The notes beneath the pieces are model-generated. The model saw nothing but the letters and a program-made list of their open reading frames with translations. It ran no database searches and was not told where the DNA came from. A stretch of DNA of 64,000 nt, taken from Ahaetulla prasina. Taxonomy: Eukaryota; Chordata; Lepidosauria; Squamata; Colubridae. Positions 46,123 to 56,710 of this stretch are shown here, in pieces (position 1 is the stretch's first letter; every line of letters begins with the position of its first letter). A program made the position numbers and the translations under genes. Location of the stretch: assembly GCF_028640845.1 (NCBI RefSeq), contig NC_080542.1:18456283-18520282 (forward strand), given 5' to 3'.

Positions 46123-47070
46123 TTAGAAAGACTGTTTCTTTCTTAATGATTTCATGAAAGCAGCTTTTATCTCTTTGTTCCTCAAGCTGTAAATGATAGG
46201 GTTCAAACTTGGAGTCACTACTGTGTAGAGCAAGGCAAAAACCCTGTTACTGTCTGCAGAATCTGCTGAATTGGGACGAAGGTAAGTAAAAATGATAGTT
46301 CCATAGAAAATGCAGACCACAGTGAGATGTGAGGAACAAGTGGAAAAGGCTTTGTGTCTGTCCTTGGCCAGTGGCATCATGAGAATAGTTGAGATAATGA
46401 GGATGTAGGAATAGAGGATGAGAAAAAAGAGTATTATGTCAGCTAGCACAGTTAATGTAGAAATGACCACCTCGTTTTTGTAAGTATATGTAGATGCCAA
46501 TCTCAGAATAGGAATAAGGTCACAGAAGAAATGACTAATTTGGTTTGAACCACAGAAGGGAAAACTGAATATTAAAACAGAGTACCCTAAACCTACAAAA
46601 ACACCAGTGGCCCATGACACAGCAGCAAGTATAGCACATTTCCTATAGTTCATAATATATGGGTATTGCAAGGGTTTGCAAATAGCAACATAGCGGTCAT
46701 ATGCCATGACACAAAGAAGACAACACTCGGTGACACCAAAGAGAAGGAAGAAATACATTTGACATCCACATCCCCAAAACGAAATAGTTTGTTTTTCTGA
46801 TAATAAGTTCACTAGCATCTTTGGGCTGATGGATGAAGTGTAGCCAATTTCCAAAAAGGACAAGTTCCAGAGGAAGAAGTACATTGGGGTGTGAAGTGTG
46901 GGACTGAAAATGGTGAGGAGTAAAACCAGGCTGTTGCCCATCAAGGCTATGAGATAAAATATTAGAATGAGGGAAAACAGAAGTTCTTGTATTGTCTGGA
47001 AATCTGAAAAGCCCAAGAGGACAATTTCGGTGAGACAGGAGTGATTGCCTGTTTTCATGGTATCATTCAT
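46123..47070 (-). CDS. OR-1: olfactory receptor, family 10 (OR10A-like), intact
   Basis: This class II olfactory receptor is an odorant-binding class A GPCR of sensory neuron cilia that signals through Golf. The 315-residue frame has an N-glycosylation site (N9-H-S), the TM1 GN (45-46), PMYFFLWNLSFLEIGYTSS (62-80), MAYDRYVAIC (122-131, with the DRY of TM3), [10 protein letters not shown] (240-249) and [16 protein letters not shown] (290-305). All are intact. FLEIG, the TECCLLCVMAYDRY block and PLQYPYIMN favour family 10A. The start chosen is MNDTMKTG at 47070; MKTG at 47058 is an alternative and matches the OR-2 start. An acceptor TTTTGTTCCCAG just upstream fits the usual OR plan of a non-coding 5' exon spliced to one coding exon. 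A LINE lies 58 bp past the stop. Confidence 0.93.
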   Translation of the reverse strand: MNDTMKTGNHSCLTEIVLLGFSDFQTIQELLFSLILIFYLIALMGNSLVLLLTIFSPTLHTPMYFFLWNLSFLEIGYTSSISPKMLVNLLSEKQTISFWGCGCQMYFFLLFGVTECCLLCVMAYDRYVAICKPLQYPYIMNYRKCAILAAVSWATGVFVGLGYSVLIFSFPFCGSNQISHFFCDLIPILRLASTYTYKNEVVISTLTVLADIILFFLILYSYILIISTILMMPLAKDRHKAFSTCSSHLTVVCIFYGTIIFTYLRPNSADSADSNRVFALLYTVVTPSLNPIIYSLRNKEIKAAFMKSLRKKQSF

Positions 47071-47799
47071 GTTAAAATCTGGGAACAAAAGAGGACTGTT
47101 AAATAAAGAATTATTCCTAACAATTCAATAGGTTTCTTACTCTAAAGTCCTATATCCGCTTCCTTCATGTTTACACATAAGAAGTAAAATTGGATCAAAT
47201 CTTTAGAAATAAGGAAAGCTGCAATTACATTTTGTTTTTTTAAATGTATTTCTTATGCACTTTGCATTTGATTATATCATGTTATTCAGCCATTCAAGGA
47301 ACCTTTCTGATAACTGATTTATAGATATTTTCCAAATTGAATCTGCCCTGAGATTATGACTCACAATTGTGAAATCCTCAGGTACCTAGAAGATTGCAAT
47401 TCCAAGAAAACTGATTTATGATAAGGCCAGCTCATTTTTCCATTAAACGCAGTTAGCATTAATTGCTTATCATCAATTTTAATCCATTCATATTATATAA
47501 AGAATGTCATTTCCATCTAGAGAGTACATACAAATGTGCAGAAATTTCAGGCATCATTTGCATTTAAAAAATAAAAAAAATTAAAATAAAACTCTGATAG
47601 CATCCTACTTAGCATCATTTAAAAATTAAATTCTCTGTCTTCAATATGCATAATATCAGGAATCAACCCACCAAACTTGACCTTTAGTAAATTACAAGAA
47701 TTGATCTTACTTGGTGAATGGTTTTCTGATTATTTCGAATAGATGACATATTTCTTCTTAAAGAGAATTGACAATGCTGTAATATTTACTGACAATTTG
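47071..47799 (-). other. OR-1 upstream region
   Basis: It starts with the acceptor for the coding exon. A non-coding first exon and promoter should lie further right, but I cannot place them. No repeat recognised. Confidence 0.5.
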
Positions 47800-48165
47800 A
47801 GGTTTTGAAGATTCTTCTGCCATACCTAAGTCTTTATGTAATCTGTCCACTGGGAAAAAAATATTTGATACTGAGGTCTACTTACATCCACTGACATCAA
47901 TGACTCTGAAAGAGCCACTAGATTCCCAGAGGATCCCAAACTCCAAGGAGACTGGAGAACTTTTTCTCTAACTGTCTGTCTCTTGACAGAAGCCCAAGGA
48001 TTCATCCTGGGAATTTAGTAAATGAATACCAGAGAGCAATCCAGACCTGAGTAAAATCATTCCTTTCAGCAGAGTTAACAAATCCATTGGCCTCAGACAC
48101 TGAATAGTTTTATGCCCAATTTCAATGGTTCTCTACTTAACATATTTGCATATATGAATTGGAAT

Positions 48166-48275
48166 GTCAGTTCGGTGTACTGATTAAGGCATCAGTCTAG
48201 ACATGGAGAGGCTATGAGTTCTTGTCCCACTTTAGGCATGACATTAGCTGGGTGACCTTTGACCAGTTGCATGCT
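48166..48275 (+). mobile_element. tRNA-derived squamate SINE (same site as 40573)
   Basis: TGTCAGTTCGGTGTACTGATTAAGGC head, GAGTTCTTGTCCC box B and GGGTGACCTTTGACCAGTTG, followed by a CT-rich tail. It sits at the same offset in the duplicated flank as the SINE at 40573-40740, so the insertion predates the duplication. Confidence 0.7.
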
Positions 48276-48356
48276 CCCTCTCTCTCTCTCTCCCTCTCTC
48301 TCTTTCTCTCGGTCTCCCTCTCTCTCTCTCTTGCCCATGCCCCCCCCCCTTATCCA
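48276..48356. repeat. (CT)n microsatellite and poly(C)
   Basis: An interrupted CT repeat of about 60 bp is followed by a run of nine or so C residues. Confidence 0.9.
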
Positions 48357-48911
48357 TGGAGCATTCTTTGTCCATGCCTTGTCCATGCTTTTGTTATCTC
48401 ACAGAGCAACCCTTGTAGTCTTGCGTGTTTGTGCTCCTGGGCAGCCGCCTTCTCTGCCCCTGTTATGGAACAGGATGTTCCTGGGTAAATATTTTGTTCT
48501 ATCTTTCTTATTTCCTTACCAAGGATGTGACTAGCTTTGAAGCGAACAACAGAAGCAAGAAAGCAAAGGTTATTAATTTTTATTAAGCAAGGGTTACAGA
48601 ATTAATTCCTAATAAATAATTGCTAACAGTAGCAAAATAGCACAAGCAATTTTTAACAGAAGCAAATAGCAAAGGTTAGATTGATTCCTGTCATTATGTC
48701 CCTTTTAATGTCCTCTTTTCTTCCCTGAACTACAGATATGCCTGTTAATTTAGTTCCATTCATATTTCTCCCATACTCATTAATATACTATCTGAATCTC
48801 AAATGCAGTGTTTCATAGTTCATATTGTTGATTTTAACCAAAATTGTAAGCCAGGAGCAGGTCTTGATCCTGAGCTTCCAACCATTAGTCTTGGTTTTTG
48901 TAATCTTGGGA

Positions 48912-49151
48912 ATAGCAATACCACTTGGATTTATATACCACTTTACAGTGCTTTACAGCCCACTCTAAGCGGTTTACAGAGTTGGCATATTGCCCCCAAC
49001 AATTTGGGTCCTCATTTTACCCACCTCAGAAGGATGGAAAGGCCGAGTCAACCTTGAGCCTGGTGAGATTTGAACTGCCAAATTGCAGGCAGCTGGTAGT
49101 CAGCAGAAGTAGCCTGCAGTACTGCACTCTATCCACTGCACCATGTGGCTC
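48912..49151 (-). mobile_element. tRNA-derived SINE, minus orientation
   Basis: Same family as 3130-3377: TGGTGCAGTGGATAGAGTGC head and GTTCAAATCTCACCAGGCTC on the minus strand, with an ATTGCTATTCC tail. It is near complete. Confidence 0.85.
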
Positions 49152-49921
49152 ATATGCATGAACTGATCTTCTCATGATAGCAGATTTATCATGTTAATAC
49201 ATACCAAGTGTTTCAGAGAGAATCTTGCTATAGGAAGCATTTATTAATGGTACACATGCATCTAAATTTGAAAAATGGCCTCACCTAGCCAACATTTCAG
49301 ATGGCACATATCATAAAAGAAAATTGATATTTTCTGCCTTGAAAGCATTAGTTAAAAGAAGCATCATAATGGCCTTTATGAACATCAATAAGAACCTTGC
49401 TGACTGGATTAGACCAGGTATGCAAAGGGCCAGTGAGCTGGTCCTAATCTGAAGCAGAACTGTAGCATATCCTCTTGGCCATATGCTCCTTGTTGAATTC
49501 TCTTGAAGATGGTTTCTTCTAACACATCAGGAGGATGACATCTTCAAGGCAGCTGATTCAGGGTAAAAAAAAATCTGTTATTATCCTATTTATTGCAAGT
49601 GGAGCCTATTGTGCCTTTTCAATAATCAGAAGATAAATATTTTTATCCATCTTCCCATCACAGCATAATTTCATGGATTTTATGTTCCACCCTTCAAAGA
49701 AGTAGGTGGTTCCGTAGCTTGTAAAATAGCAATAAAAATCTCCAAAATCTTCCAGCTGAAAAATAATTGTTAAAAATGTCTTTTTAGACAAATATTTATG
49801 AGGACAAAGTGCAACTCATTGCTCAACACTCAATGAATGAATTCTCCCACCTACTTAAATAATCTATGGCATACACAGATTCATTTTGGGATAATGTTTC
49901 ATATAATTATAAACTATAAAT

Positions 49922-50275
49922 ACTGGGACACGGTGGCTCAGTAGCTAAGATGCTGAGCTTGTCAATCAGAAGGTCGGCAATTCAGCTGTTCAAATCCCTA
50001 GCGCCGCGTAATGGAGTGAGCTCCTGTTACCTGTCCCAGCTTCTGCCAAATCTAGCAGTTCAAAAGCATGTAAAAAATGCAAGTAGCAAAATAGGGACCA
50101 CTTTGGTGGGAAGGTAACAGCATTCCATGCGCCTTCAGTGTTTAGTCATGCTGGCCACATGACCATGGAGATGTCTTTGGACAGCGCTGGCTTTTCTGCT
50201 TAGAAACAGAGATGAGAACTGCCCCCTAGAGCCAGAAACGACTAGCACGCATGTGTGGGGAAACCTATTCCCTTA
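49922..50275 (+). mobile_element. Sauria SINE
   Basis: GACACGGTGGCTCAGTAGCT head, the AATCCCTAGCGCCGCGTAAT block and CTGCCCCCTAGAGCC near the end. Its last about 50 bp form the outer part of the palindrome's left arm. Confidence 0.9.
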
Positions 50276-50580
50276 CCTATACATACTGACTAAGTTACAA
50301 ATGAAATTTTGCTGCATTCCTGGGAAACTAAATTGGTGAATTCTTACATCATAGAAGATATTTAATTCAATCTTATCTCCACTGAAATTATTAATCAAAT
50401 CATGATTTGATTAATAATTTCGGTGGAGATAAGATTGAATTAAATATTCTGTGATGTAAGAATTCACCAATTTAGTTTCCCAGGAATGCAGCAAAATTTC
50501 ATTTGTAACTTAGTATGTATAGGTAAGGTATGTATAGGTTTCCCCACACATGCGAGCTAGTCGTTTCTGGCTCTAGGGGG
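50222..50580. repeat. Long palindrome, arms about 178-181 bp, no spacer
   Basis: The centre lies between 50402 and 50403 (AATCATGATT). The left arm (from CCCCTAGAGCCAGAAACG) and the right arm (ending CTGGCTCTAGGGG) are reverse complements, with a few substitutions and small indels. The left arm is OR-flank DNA plus the Sauria SINE end in normal order. The right arm is the inverted copy. After it, sequence collinear with the other OR units resumes (TTGACATC...GCTTTAAAA). Confidence 0.92.
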
Positions 50581-50637
50581 TTGACATCTTTCTACTTGCT
50601 TTAAAAAAAACCATCAACAGGAGACTCTTTGCATAAG

Positions 50638-50992
50638 TCTGTAAGTCCTTGATTTACAACTACAACTGAGCACAAAATTTCTGTTGCTAAGGGAGACAGT
50701 GAGTTTTGCTCCATTTTATGACCTTTCTTGCCACAGTTGTTAAGTGAATCACTGCAGTTGATAATGTTACTATAAATTAGTAACATTGTTAAGAGAATCT
50801 GGCTTCCCCATTGACTTTGTTTGTCAGAAAGTCACAAAAGATGATCACATGACCTTGGGACACAGCAAAGGTCATAAATATGAACCAATTGCCAAGTATC
50901 TGTATTTTGATCACATGATCATGGGGCGTGCTGTAAAGATGGTAACCATGAAAAATGGTCCTAAGTCACCAGGGAGTCCTCGTTACAGGAAG
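50638..50992. mobile_element. Non-autonomous DNA transposon (MITE), copy 2
   Basis: Same family as 41118-41521: CACAAAATTTCTGTTGCTAA, ATGACCTTTCTTGCCACAG, TTGTTAAGTGAATC, CACATGACC and CATGGGGCGTGCTG, with end AGTCCTCGTTACAG. Not coding. Confidence 0.7.
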
Positions 50993-51490
50993 AGTTCACT
51001 GAGACTGCAACACAATCCAGAGCAGAACTGTGTCACTGTGATCTCACAAATAGCCAGGCCAGGCAAGCAAGCCAAGCAGGGCAGGGCAAGGCAAGCAGAG
51101 CAAAGGAAGCAGGCAAGGCACAGAAATGTATCCAGACATCAGTAACAGCACATGAGGCTGGAAAAAGGCAATGCTTGTTCCCGACAAACACCCCTTTTAA
51201 TGGCATCTCTTTAAATCTCATTCCCAGGTGAGCCTTGTGAAGAGGGTGGAGCGCCCTCCTCCCAAGTCATCAGGTCGCCCTGTTCTGATCCCACCTCCTC
51301 TCCATTCTCCGTGCTCAGAGATCAGGAGGGAGGCAATTGCTCGTCGCCAGAGCTGTCGGTCCTCTGCTCCATTGCCTGCCCTCTTCTCCCCCCTTCGCTG
51401 GGTCATCCTGCACCCTCTCTCCTTCACTGGTGACCCTTCTCAGGCCCGAGGGACTGGGGACTTCCTCAGCCTGCTCCTCCGCTGCTATTT
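50993..51490 (-). mobile_element. Possible LTR or GC-rich repeat
   Basis: The minus strand has a GC-rich upstream part, a TATA-like ATTTAAAG / ATTAAAAGG near 51200, and a CTTGCC-rich tract at 51050-51120, a layout seen in LTRs. I could not define ends or a target duplication. Short open frames here have no recognisable product. Confidence 0.35.
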
Positions 51491-52068
51491 ATATATTTGT
51501 ATTTGTACATTGAATTTTGAAATTTCATGGATTCATATTCATTTTTTTTTATTTTGGGAAGGAAATAGACTGATATCTATAGATGCTTTCACTATATTAA
51601 TATTAACATTATCTCCTCAAACTGGACTTTAACTAGTCCAAGCATAATTTAAAAACAATATTTTACACTTGCACAATGGGAGAGGATGTTCACATTGGTG
51701 GATTGTTCTGGCAATGAGCCTAATATGATCTCAAGCTTCTTATTGCATACCTCAGTCCTTCCAGACTAAACACTACCCTCCTCCTTTCTCTCACCCTTTT
51801 TTCCATTACATTTTTCAAAATGTCTAGCAGCCTTCCTTGTAAAGAAATGGCCAGAGAATCCTTTACTTACACACCACTAGAATAATCAAGTTACATTTCC
51901 TGTCAGAGTTCTCTCCTTGATTTGAATAAAACTGTTTCTTCCTCCAGGTTATTCTAGAGTTATTCCACAGCTTTGGTATCTTCCAAGCTTTATTCTATCT
52001 ATACATATATGTGACAAAATTGTAATCTAATGAAATGACAAAACCAACTGATAAATTAGATTATTACT
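51491..52068. other. OR-2 downstream flank
   Basis: Non-coding. 51690-51930 resembles 44600-44830 downstream of OR-1 (both have AATCCTTTACTTA and a pyrimidine-rich CTCCTTTCTCTC/CTCCTTCTTCTC block), again supporting tandem duplication. Confidence 0.55.
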
Positions 52069-53036
52069 TCAGGAAGACTGTTTCTTGGTTACTAATTTCT
52101 TGAAAGCAGCTTTTATCTCTTTGTTCCTCAAGCTGTAAATGATGGGGTTCAAGCTTGGGGTCACTACAGTGTAGAGCAGGGCAAGAAATCTGTTTGTGTC
52201 CACAGAATATTCTGAATTTGGGCGAATGTAAGTAAAAATGACAGTTCCGTAGAAAATGAAGACAACAGTGAGATGTGAGGAACAAGTGGAAAATGCTTTG
52301 CGCCTGTTCTTGGCCTCTGGCATTCTGAGAATAGTGAAGATAATGCCTCTGGCATTCTGAGAATAGTGAAGATAATGAGGATGTAAGAAACAAGGATGAG
52401 CAAAAAGGGTGTCAAGTCAACCACCACTGTTAAAACAGCAATGGCCACCTCATTTTTGTAAGTATTGGTGGAAGCCAGTCTCAGAACAGGCATAAGATCA
52501 CAGAAGAAATGGCTGATTCTATTTGATCCACAAAAGGGAAGGGTAAAGATTGAAATTGAATGTCCCAAACCCAAGGAAATACCAATGGCCCACGAGGTAG
52601 CAGCAAGCATAACACATTCCCTGTAGTTCATGATATAAGGATATTGCAAGGGTTTGCAAATTGCAACATAGCGGTCATATGCCATGACACAAAGAAGACA
52701 ACACTCAGTGACACCGAAGAGAAGAAAAAAACACATTTGACAGCCACAGCTCCAAAAAGATATAGTTTGTTTCTCTGATAATAAGTTCACTAGCATTTTT
52801 GGGCTGATGGAGGAAGTGTAGCCAATTTCCAAAAAGGACAAGTTCCAGAGGAAGAAGTACATTGGTGTGTGAAGAGCAGGACTGAGAAAGATGAGGAACA
52901 AGATCAGACCATTGCCTACCAAGGCCATAAAATAGAACATTAGTACCAAGCAGAAGAGAAGTTCTCGGATAGACTGGAAATCTGAGAAGCCTAGGAGGAC
53001 AATCTCGGTGAGACAGGACTGGTTGACTTTTTTCAT
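52069..53036 (-). pseudogene. OR-2: OR10A-like receptor, broken by a 32-bp tandem duplication
   Basis: This is a close paralogue of OR-1. It shares [53 protein letters not shown] and [16 protein letters not shown]. From the ATG at 53036 the frame is open through TM5 to the third cytoplasmic loop (...IFTILRMPE). A direct repeat of exactly 32 bp (52313-52344 and 52345-52376) then shifts the frame. The last third of the receptor (TM6, TM7, tail, stop at 52069) is preserved in the other frame. No other lesion is seen, so inactivation is very recent, or the repeat is polymorphic or an assembly error. An acceptor CTTGTTTTTAG precedes the start. Confidence 0.92.
52313..52376. repeat. Exact 32-bp tandem duplication inside OR-2
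   Basis: The unit starts GCCTCTGGCATTCTGAGAAT and both copies are identical. 32 is not a multiple of three. Confidence 0.97.
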
Positions 53037-53929
53037 GGTATCATTCAGGCCAAAGGCTAAAAACAAGAGGAACATTAAACAATGAATTCAACGATTATTC
53101 TTTAGAATTAGAGACCTATATATTGCTTCTTTTAGTTTCCTTCCTTCCTTTGGTTCTTTCTTCAGAAATAATAACTTGGCTGATGTTCTATATAAAAAAA
53201 AAACTACATTTTTAATTTAGCGCTGTGTCCATTTTGGCTGTGATTATTTCACCCTAATGAATCATGTAAACCATTCTAGGATCTAGGACTGACCTAGATT
53301 GGATCATTCTAGGATCCTTTCTCAGAAGTAATTTTCTAAAATTGTTAATATTAAGACTTTAAAATTGATCTTCTTTGAGTTAATAGTGCATATTTAATTG
53401 ACGGTGCTACTCTTTTACATTTTCTCGTGCTTGTTGTTTTGTTTTAGTCCAAATTTTAGATTGTTTATGGAGATTCTGGCTGGAAATGCTGGATCCTGGA
53501 GTAAATGGAGTATTGGAGAAAACTGACTTAGATTTTTTAAAAAGCAGCTCAATTTTTCATTAAATGCATTTTGTACCCATTGTTTCTCATCAGTCATCAG
53601 CCATTCCTGTTAGATAAGGACTGCTTTTTCTATCTAATCAGAGCATCAGAATGTGCTGAAATAACAGTCATTATCTTTTCCAGGTTCAAAAGAATTAAAT
53701 GACAATGCACAAATGGTTGAAAATAAAACTCTTCTAATATTTCATTTATAAGAAAAATTTCTTATCTTAAGCAGTCCCCATGTAAGGAATCAAACCACCC
53801 AACACAATCTTTGATAAAATATTAGGTATTAATCTTACGGCAAAACCTTGCCAAGAAAACAGCACAGACTTGTCCAGGCAGACTCCAAGAATCAGGCAGA
53901 ATTGAAGAGAAGAAAGATATTTATGTGGA
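53037..53929 (-). other. OR-2 upstream region
   Basis: Expected to hold the non-coding first exon or promoter. Neither can be placed. No repeat recognised. Confidence 0.5.
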
Positions 53930-54555
53930 TTTATAGAAGATCTGAAATCCCAGAGAAATTGGAGGAGTTTTTTTATCTAACAAGGTCTCAGAACAGAAGT
54001 ACAAATAGTCTTCCTGGGGATTTGGTAAATGAATTACCAGAGGACAACATGGATCTGAGGGAACATCTGGCTTCCAGCAGAGTAAGGAAACCCTGTGGCC
54101 TCAAATACTGGATATTTTGGTTTGCAATTACCTTGTCTACCTGATCATTTGCCATGTGGGTAGTCTTACAGAAATTGTAATCCAAAAATAAAGCCTACCA
54201 GTGGCATAATTTATATTGTCCTGCCATGAGGATCAATAACCACATAGAAAACCTTTGGGCAAAGCATTGTTTTTACTATGTCTCATCCTGTTTTCAACAT
54301 AAATATTATGATATTATGAAGTCATCTACATTTTAAAGGATGTTCATCTATCCAAGATTCTAGGTGCTTACATTAGAAATTGAGGTAATAATAAATATCC
54401 ATAAGAACATTCTCCATAGTTAATCAATTAAATCCTAAACAAAACAAAAAATCCCATAAGCACAAAATGAGACAGCAATGAACAGTAATCTTCAGTCCCT
54501 TGATGTTCTTTTCCCTGAAAGCATTATGGAAAAGACACATTTTAGGATCCCAAAG
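53930..54555. repeat. OR-cluster duplication unit 2 (upstream flank of OR-2)
   Basis: 53940-54115 matches 47940-48110 and 40350-40520 (GGTAAATGAATTACCAGAGG, CAGCAGAGTAA, CTGGATATTTTGG). 54505-54550 matches the CTGAAAGCATTATRGAAAAG block of unit 0. The SINE of the other units is absent. Confidence 0.6.
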
Positions 54556-54762
54556 GAGCTTTTTCAAGAGGCAACTGGACTTTCTGGTTTTTCTTTGAAG
54601 ATGTTTCACTGCTCATCCAAAAAGTTTCTTCAACTCTGATTGGATGGTGGGGAATAGAAGGATTTATACTCCTTGCAGACAGCTGGTCATTTGCATTCTT
54701 TTAGAGGATCCTTGAAGCACTTGGAGGTTTTTCTGTGTCCTCAGGATCACCTGAGTGGTGCA

Positions 54763-55267
54763 AATAGCAATAGCATTTAGACTTTATACCACTTCCAGTG
54801 GTGAGTTTCAGCAGGTTCGGACCGGTTCAGGAGAATTGGTAGTAGCGACCTGCGGGTGGGGGTGGGCCCATCCCCACCCCCACCCCCACCCAACTGCCCT
54901 GACCCTATGCCATCCTATTTAGCCACATTTTCTAAGTTGTGTGCATGTGTGCGAGGAAAGTGCATGCACGGAAGGCATGTGCATGAATGAAGCAGGAATG
55001 CATGCAAGCTCTCACATTTTCAGTGCTGGACAAACCAGTTGTTAAATTATGTGAAGTCCACCTCTCTAAGCCACAGTAAAGCACTTCATAGTGCTTTATG
55101 TCCCTCTCTAAGCAGTTTACAGAGTCAATATATTGCCCCCAACAATCTGGGTCCGACCTTGGAAGGGTGGAAGGCTGAGTCAACCTTGAGCCACTCAGAA
55201 TTGAACTCCTGGAGTGAGCAGTAAGTTAGCCCTCCAATAGTGCACTCTAAGCACTGCTCCACCATGG
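54763..55267 (-). mobile_element. tRNA-derived SINE within the Penelope-like element, itself split
   Basis: It matches the family at 3130: AATAGCAATAGCATTTAGAC at the left; CAGTTTACAGAGTCAATATA, GCCCCCAACAATCTGGGTCC and the head complement CACTGCTCCACCATGG at the right. About 280 bp of other DNA (54795-55070) interrupts it near the left end. Confidence 0.75.
54795..55070. mobile_element. hAT-like MITE inside the SINE
   Basis: The left end CAGTGGTGAGTTTCAGC and a right end containing GAAGTCCACCTCT resemble the CAGTGGTGGG hAT family. A (CCCCAC)n run lies near 54880. The exact right boundary and target duplication are unclear. Confidence 0.5.
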
Positions 55268-55575
55268 CTCTTGGGTGTGGACCCTTCTTGGAACTGTTGA
55301 AAGGACTGTGTTATAAACTGAAGCCAGATGATGTTGTATCCCTCCTTCCTCTGTTGAGAGAAGGTTGTTCAATTGTGAAATAGATGGTCTCTTTGACCAC
55401 TCTTTCAAACCAGCAGTCCTCTCTGTCCAAAATGTGGACTTTTCTGTCTTCAAAAGAGTGGCCTTTGTCTTTTAAATGCAGATGGACTGCTGAATCTAGA
55501 CCTCATAGACATAGACACACTTTAGGAGGAGATACCCATCCTGATTGGGTTACACGAAGTCTTCCAGAGGGGAAG

Positions 55576-56385
55576 CAGGGGTGAAATGCTACCGGTTTGT
55601 ACCAGCTCGGGCAAACCGATAATGATAAAAACTACCGATTCGGGTGAACCGGTATTTAAGAAACCTACCAGTTCAGGCAAACCAGTAGTAAAAAAAGCTA
55701 CCAGTTCAGGTGAACCAGTAGTTTAAAAGCTACTGGTTTGGACAAACCAATAGTTTAAAAAAGCTACCAGTTTAGGCAAACCGGTATTTCCGATGATCAG
55801 CTGTGCTGCACAGTTTATATTTTCTAGAAAACAGGAAATCCTGCTTTCTAGTGAAGCTAAATTGCTTGACACCGCTGTTCCCCCACCCTACTGTTCTACT
55901 TACCTTCCCAAGCCTCCTTTTTCTGAGTGAAGCGTGCATTTGCCAGGTACTGTACATGCACATGTTCAGCGTACTTTTGCCACACACCATACATGCACGG
56001 GCAGTGAATCAGTGGCAATCTGTGTGTCAGCATTCCAGAAAACCCCTCCTGCAGAAAAGGCTCTGAAACCAACATTTTTCAAAGTTCTTTTACCAGCATA
56101 GGTAAACTGGCACAGTTGGATGAAAAGGGTCTCATGACCCTTCTGCTGGTCACATTCTCCAATCCCCAACCGTCCCATGTTGAAGCATCACTCCAACCAC
56201 TCCTTCTCCAGATGCAAACCCAGCCTGACCTTGACCAGCAGGAAAAATATGTTGTTATGTCTAATCATCCCTTGCACTACCACTCTCCTCCCCTCCTTTC
56301 CCACAGAGGAGAATTGTGGCAGCATATGGAAGCCTTCGGCCTAGTACGGCTTCCAAAGCTGACACCACGGAGGATTTCACCACTG
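55576..56385. mobile_element. hAT element, CAGGGGTGAAAT family, containing a solo LTR
   Basis: Left end CAGGGGTGAAATGCTACC, right end GGATTTCACCACTG. The 8-bp target duplication AGGGGAAG is exact (55568-55575 and 56386-56393). The left half has repeated CTACCRGTTYRGGYRAACCR-type motifs. A 340-bp LTR sits at 56025-56364. No transposase. Confidence 0.88.
56025..56364 (-). mobile_element. Solo LTR (about 340 bp) nested in the hAT element
   Basis: TGTCAG...CTGACA ends. Internal similarity to the LTR at 22933-23302 near both edges and in the CTCCCCTCCTTTCCCACAG block. No target duplication was found, so the ends may be off by a few bases. Confidence 0.6.
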
Positions 56386-56479
56386 AGGGGAAGGGATGCT
56401 AATGAATTGGACTGTATTTGTACTCCCATGCCATTGTGATGAAGAATGAAGAATATCTCTGGCATAGCTTCTTGGGTTG

Positions 56480-56657
56480 TGTTAGATTCGGGCAATAACG
56501 AGGCAGGAGACCAGGGTAGTGACAACAGCTCTTTACTATATGGTGAACCCAGCAACCGGGCTGGGGAAAAACCTCTCCTTATATACAGTTTAACAGGCGG
56601 CTTCAACCAATCAGCAACGTGCTTGATTCCCGCCAAAATATTTAAAGATACATTACA
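56480..56657 (-). repeat. 3' LTR of the gypsy element
   Basis: TG...CA ends, identical to the other LTR. On the minus strand it contains CCAAT-type GATTGGTTGAAGCC, TATA-like CTGTATATAAGGAGAGG and a downstream AGTAAAGAGCTG. Confidence 0.95.
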
Positions 56658-56710
56658 CTCCTTCCCTCCCAGAAAACACTTTACCTATATATTTACATTA
56701 TTTTTACATA

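Larger units (their letters stand above)
47800..49500. repeat. OR-cluster duplication unit 1 (upstream flank of OR-1)
   Basis: Blocks at 47800-48165, 48720-48900, 49150-49310 and 49330-49500 match unit 0 (40215-42840) in order, and 47940-48110 also matches 53940-54115. The block shares the tRNA-type SINE at 48166-48275 with unit 0. Confidence 0.65.
54556..55567 (-). mobile_element. Penelope-like element remnant, split by a SINE
   Basis: The minus strand at 55247-55453 encodes a segment typical of the GIY-YIG end of Penelope-like proteins: ILDREDC-like text, then PSLNRGG-like and HHLASVYNTVLSTVPRR. The 3' part at 54556-54660 has TTTTTGGATGAGCAGTGAAA followed by CATCTTCAAAGAAAAACC, a known 3' motif of these elements. 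It is decayed and truncated. Confidence 0.7.

Noticed and set aside
48259..48534. Ser/Leu-rich open frames around the CT microsatellite
   Set aside because: They come from translating a simple repeat and have no conserved features.
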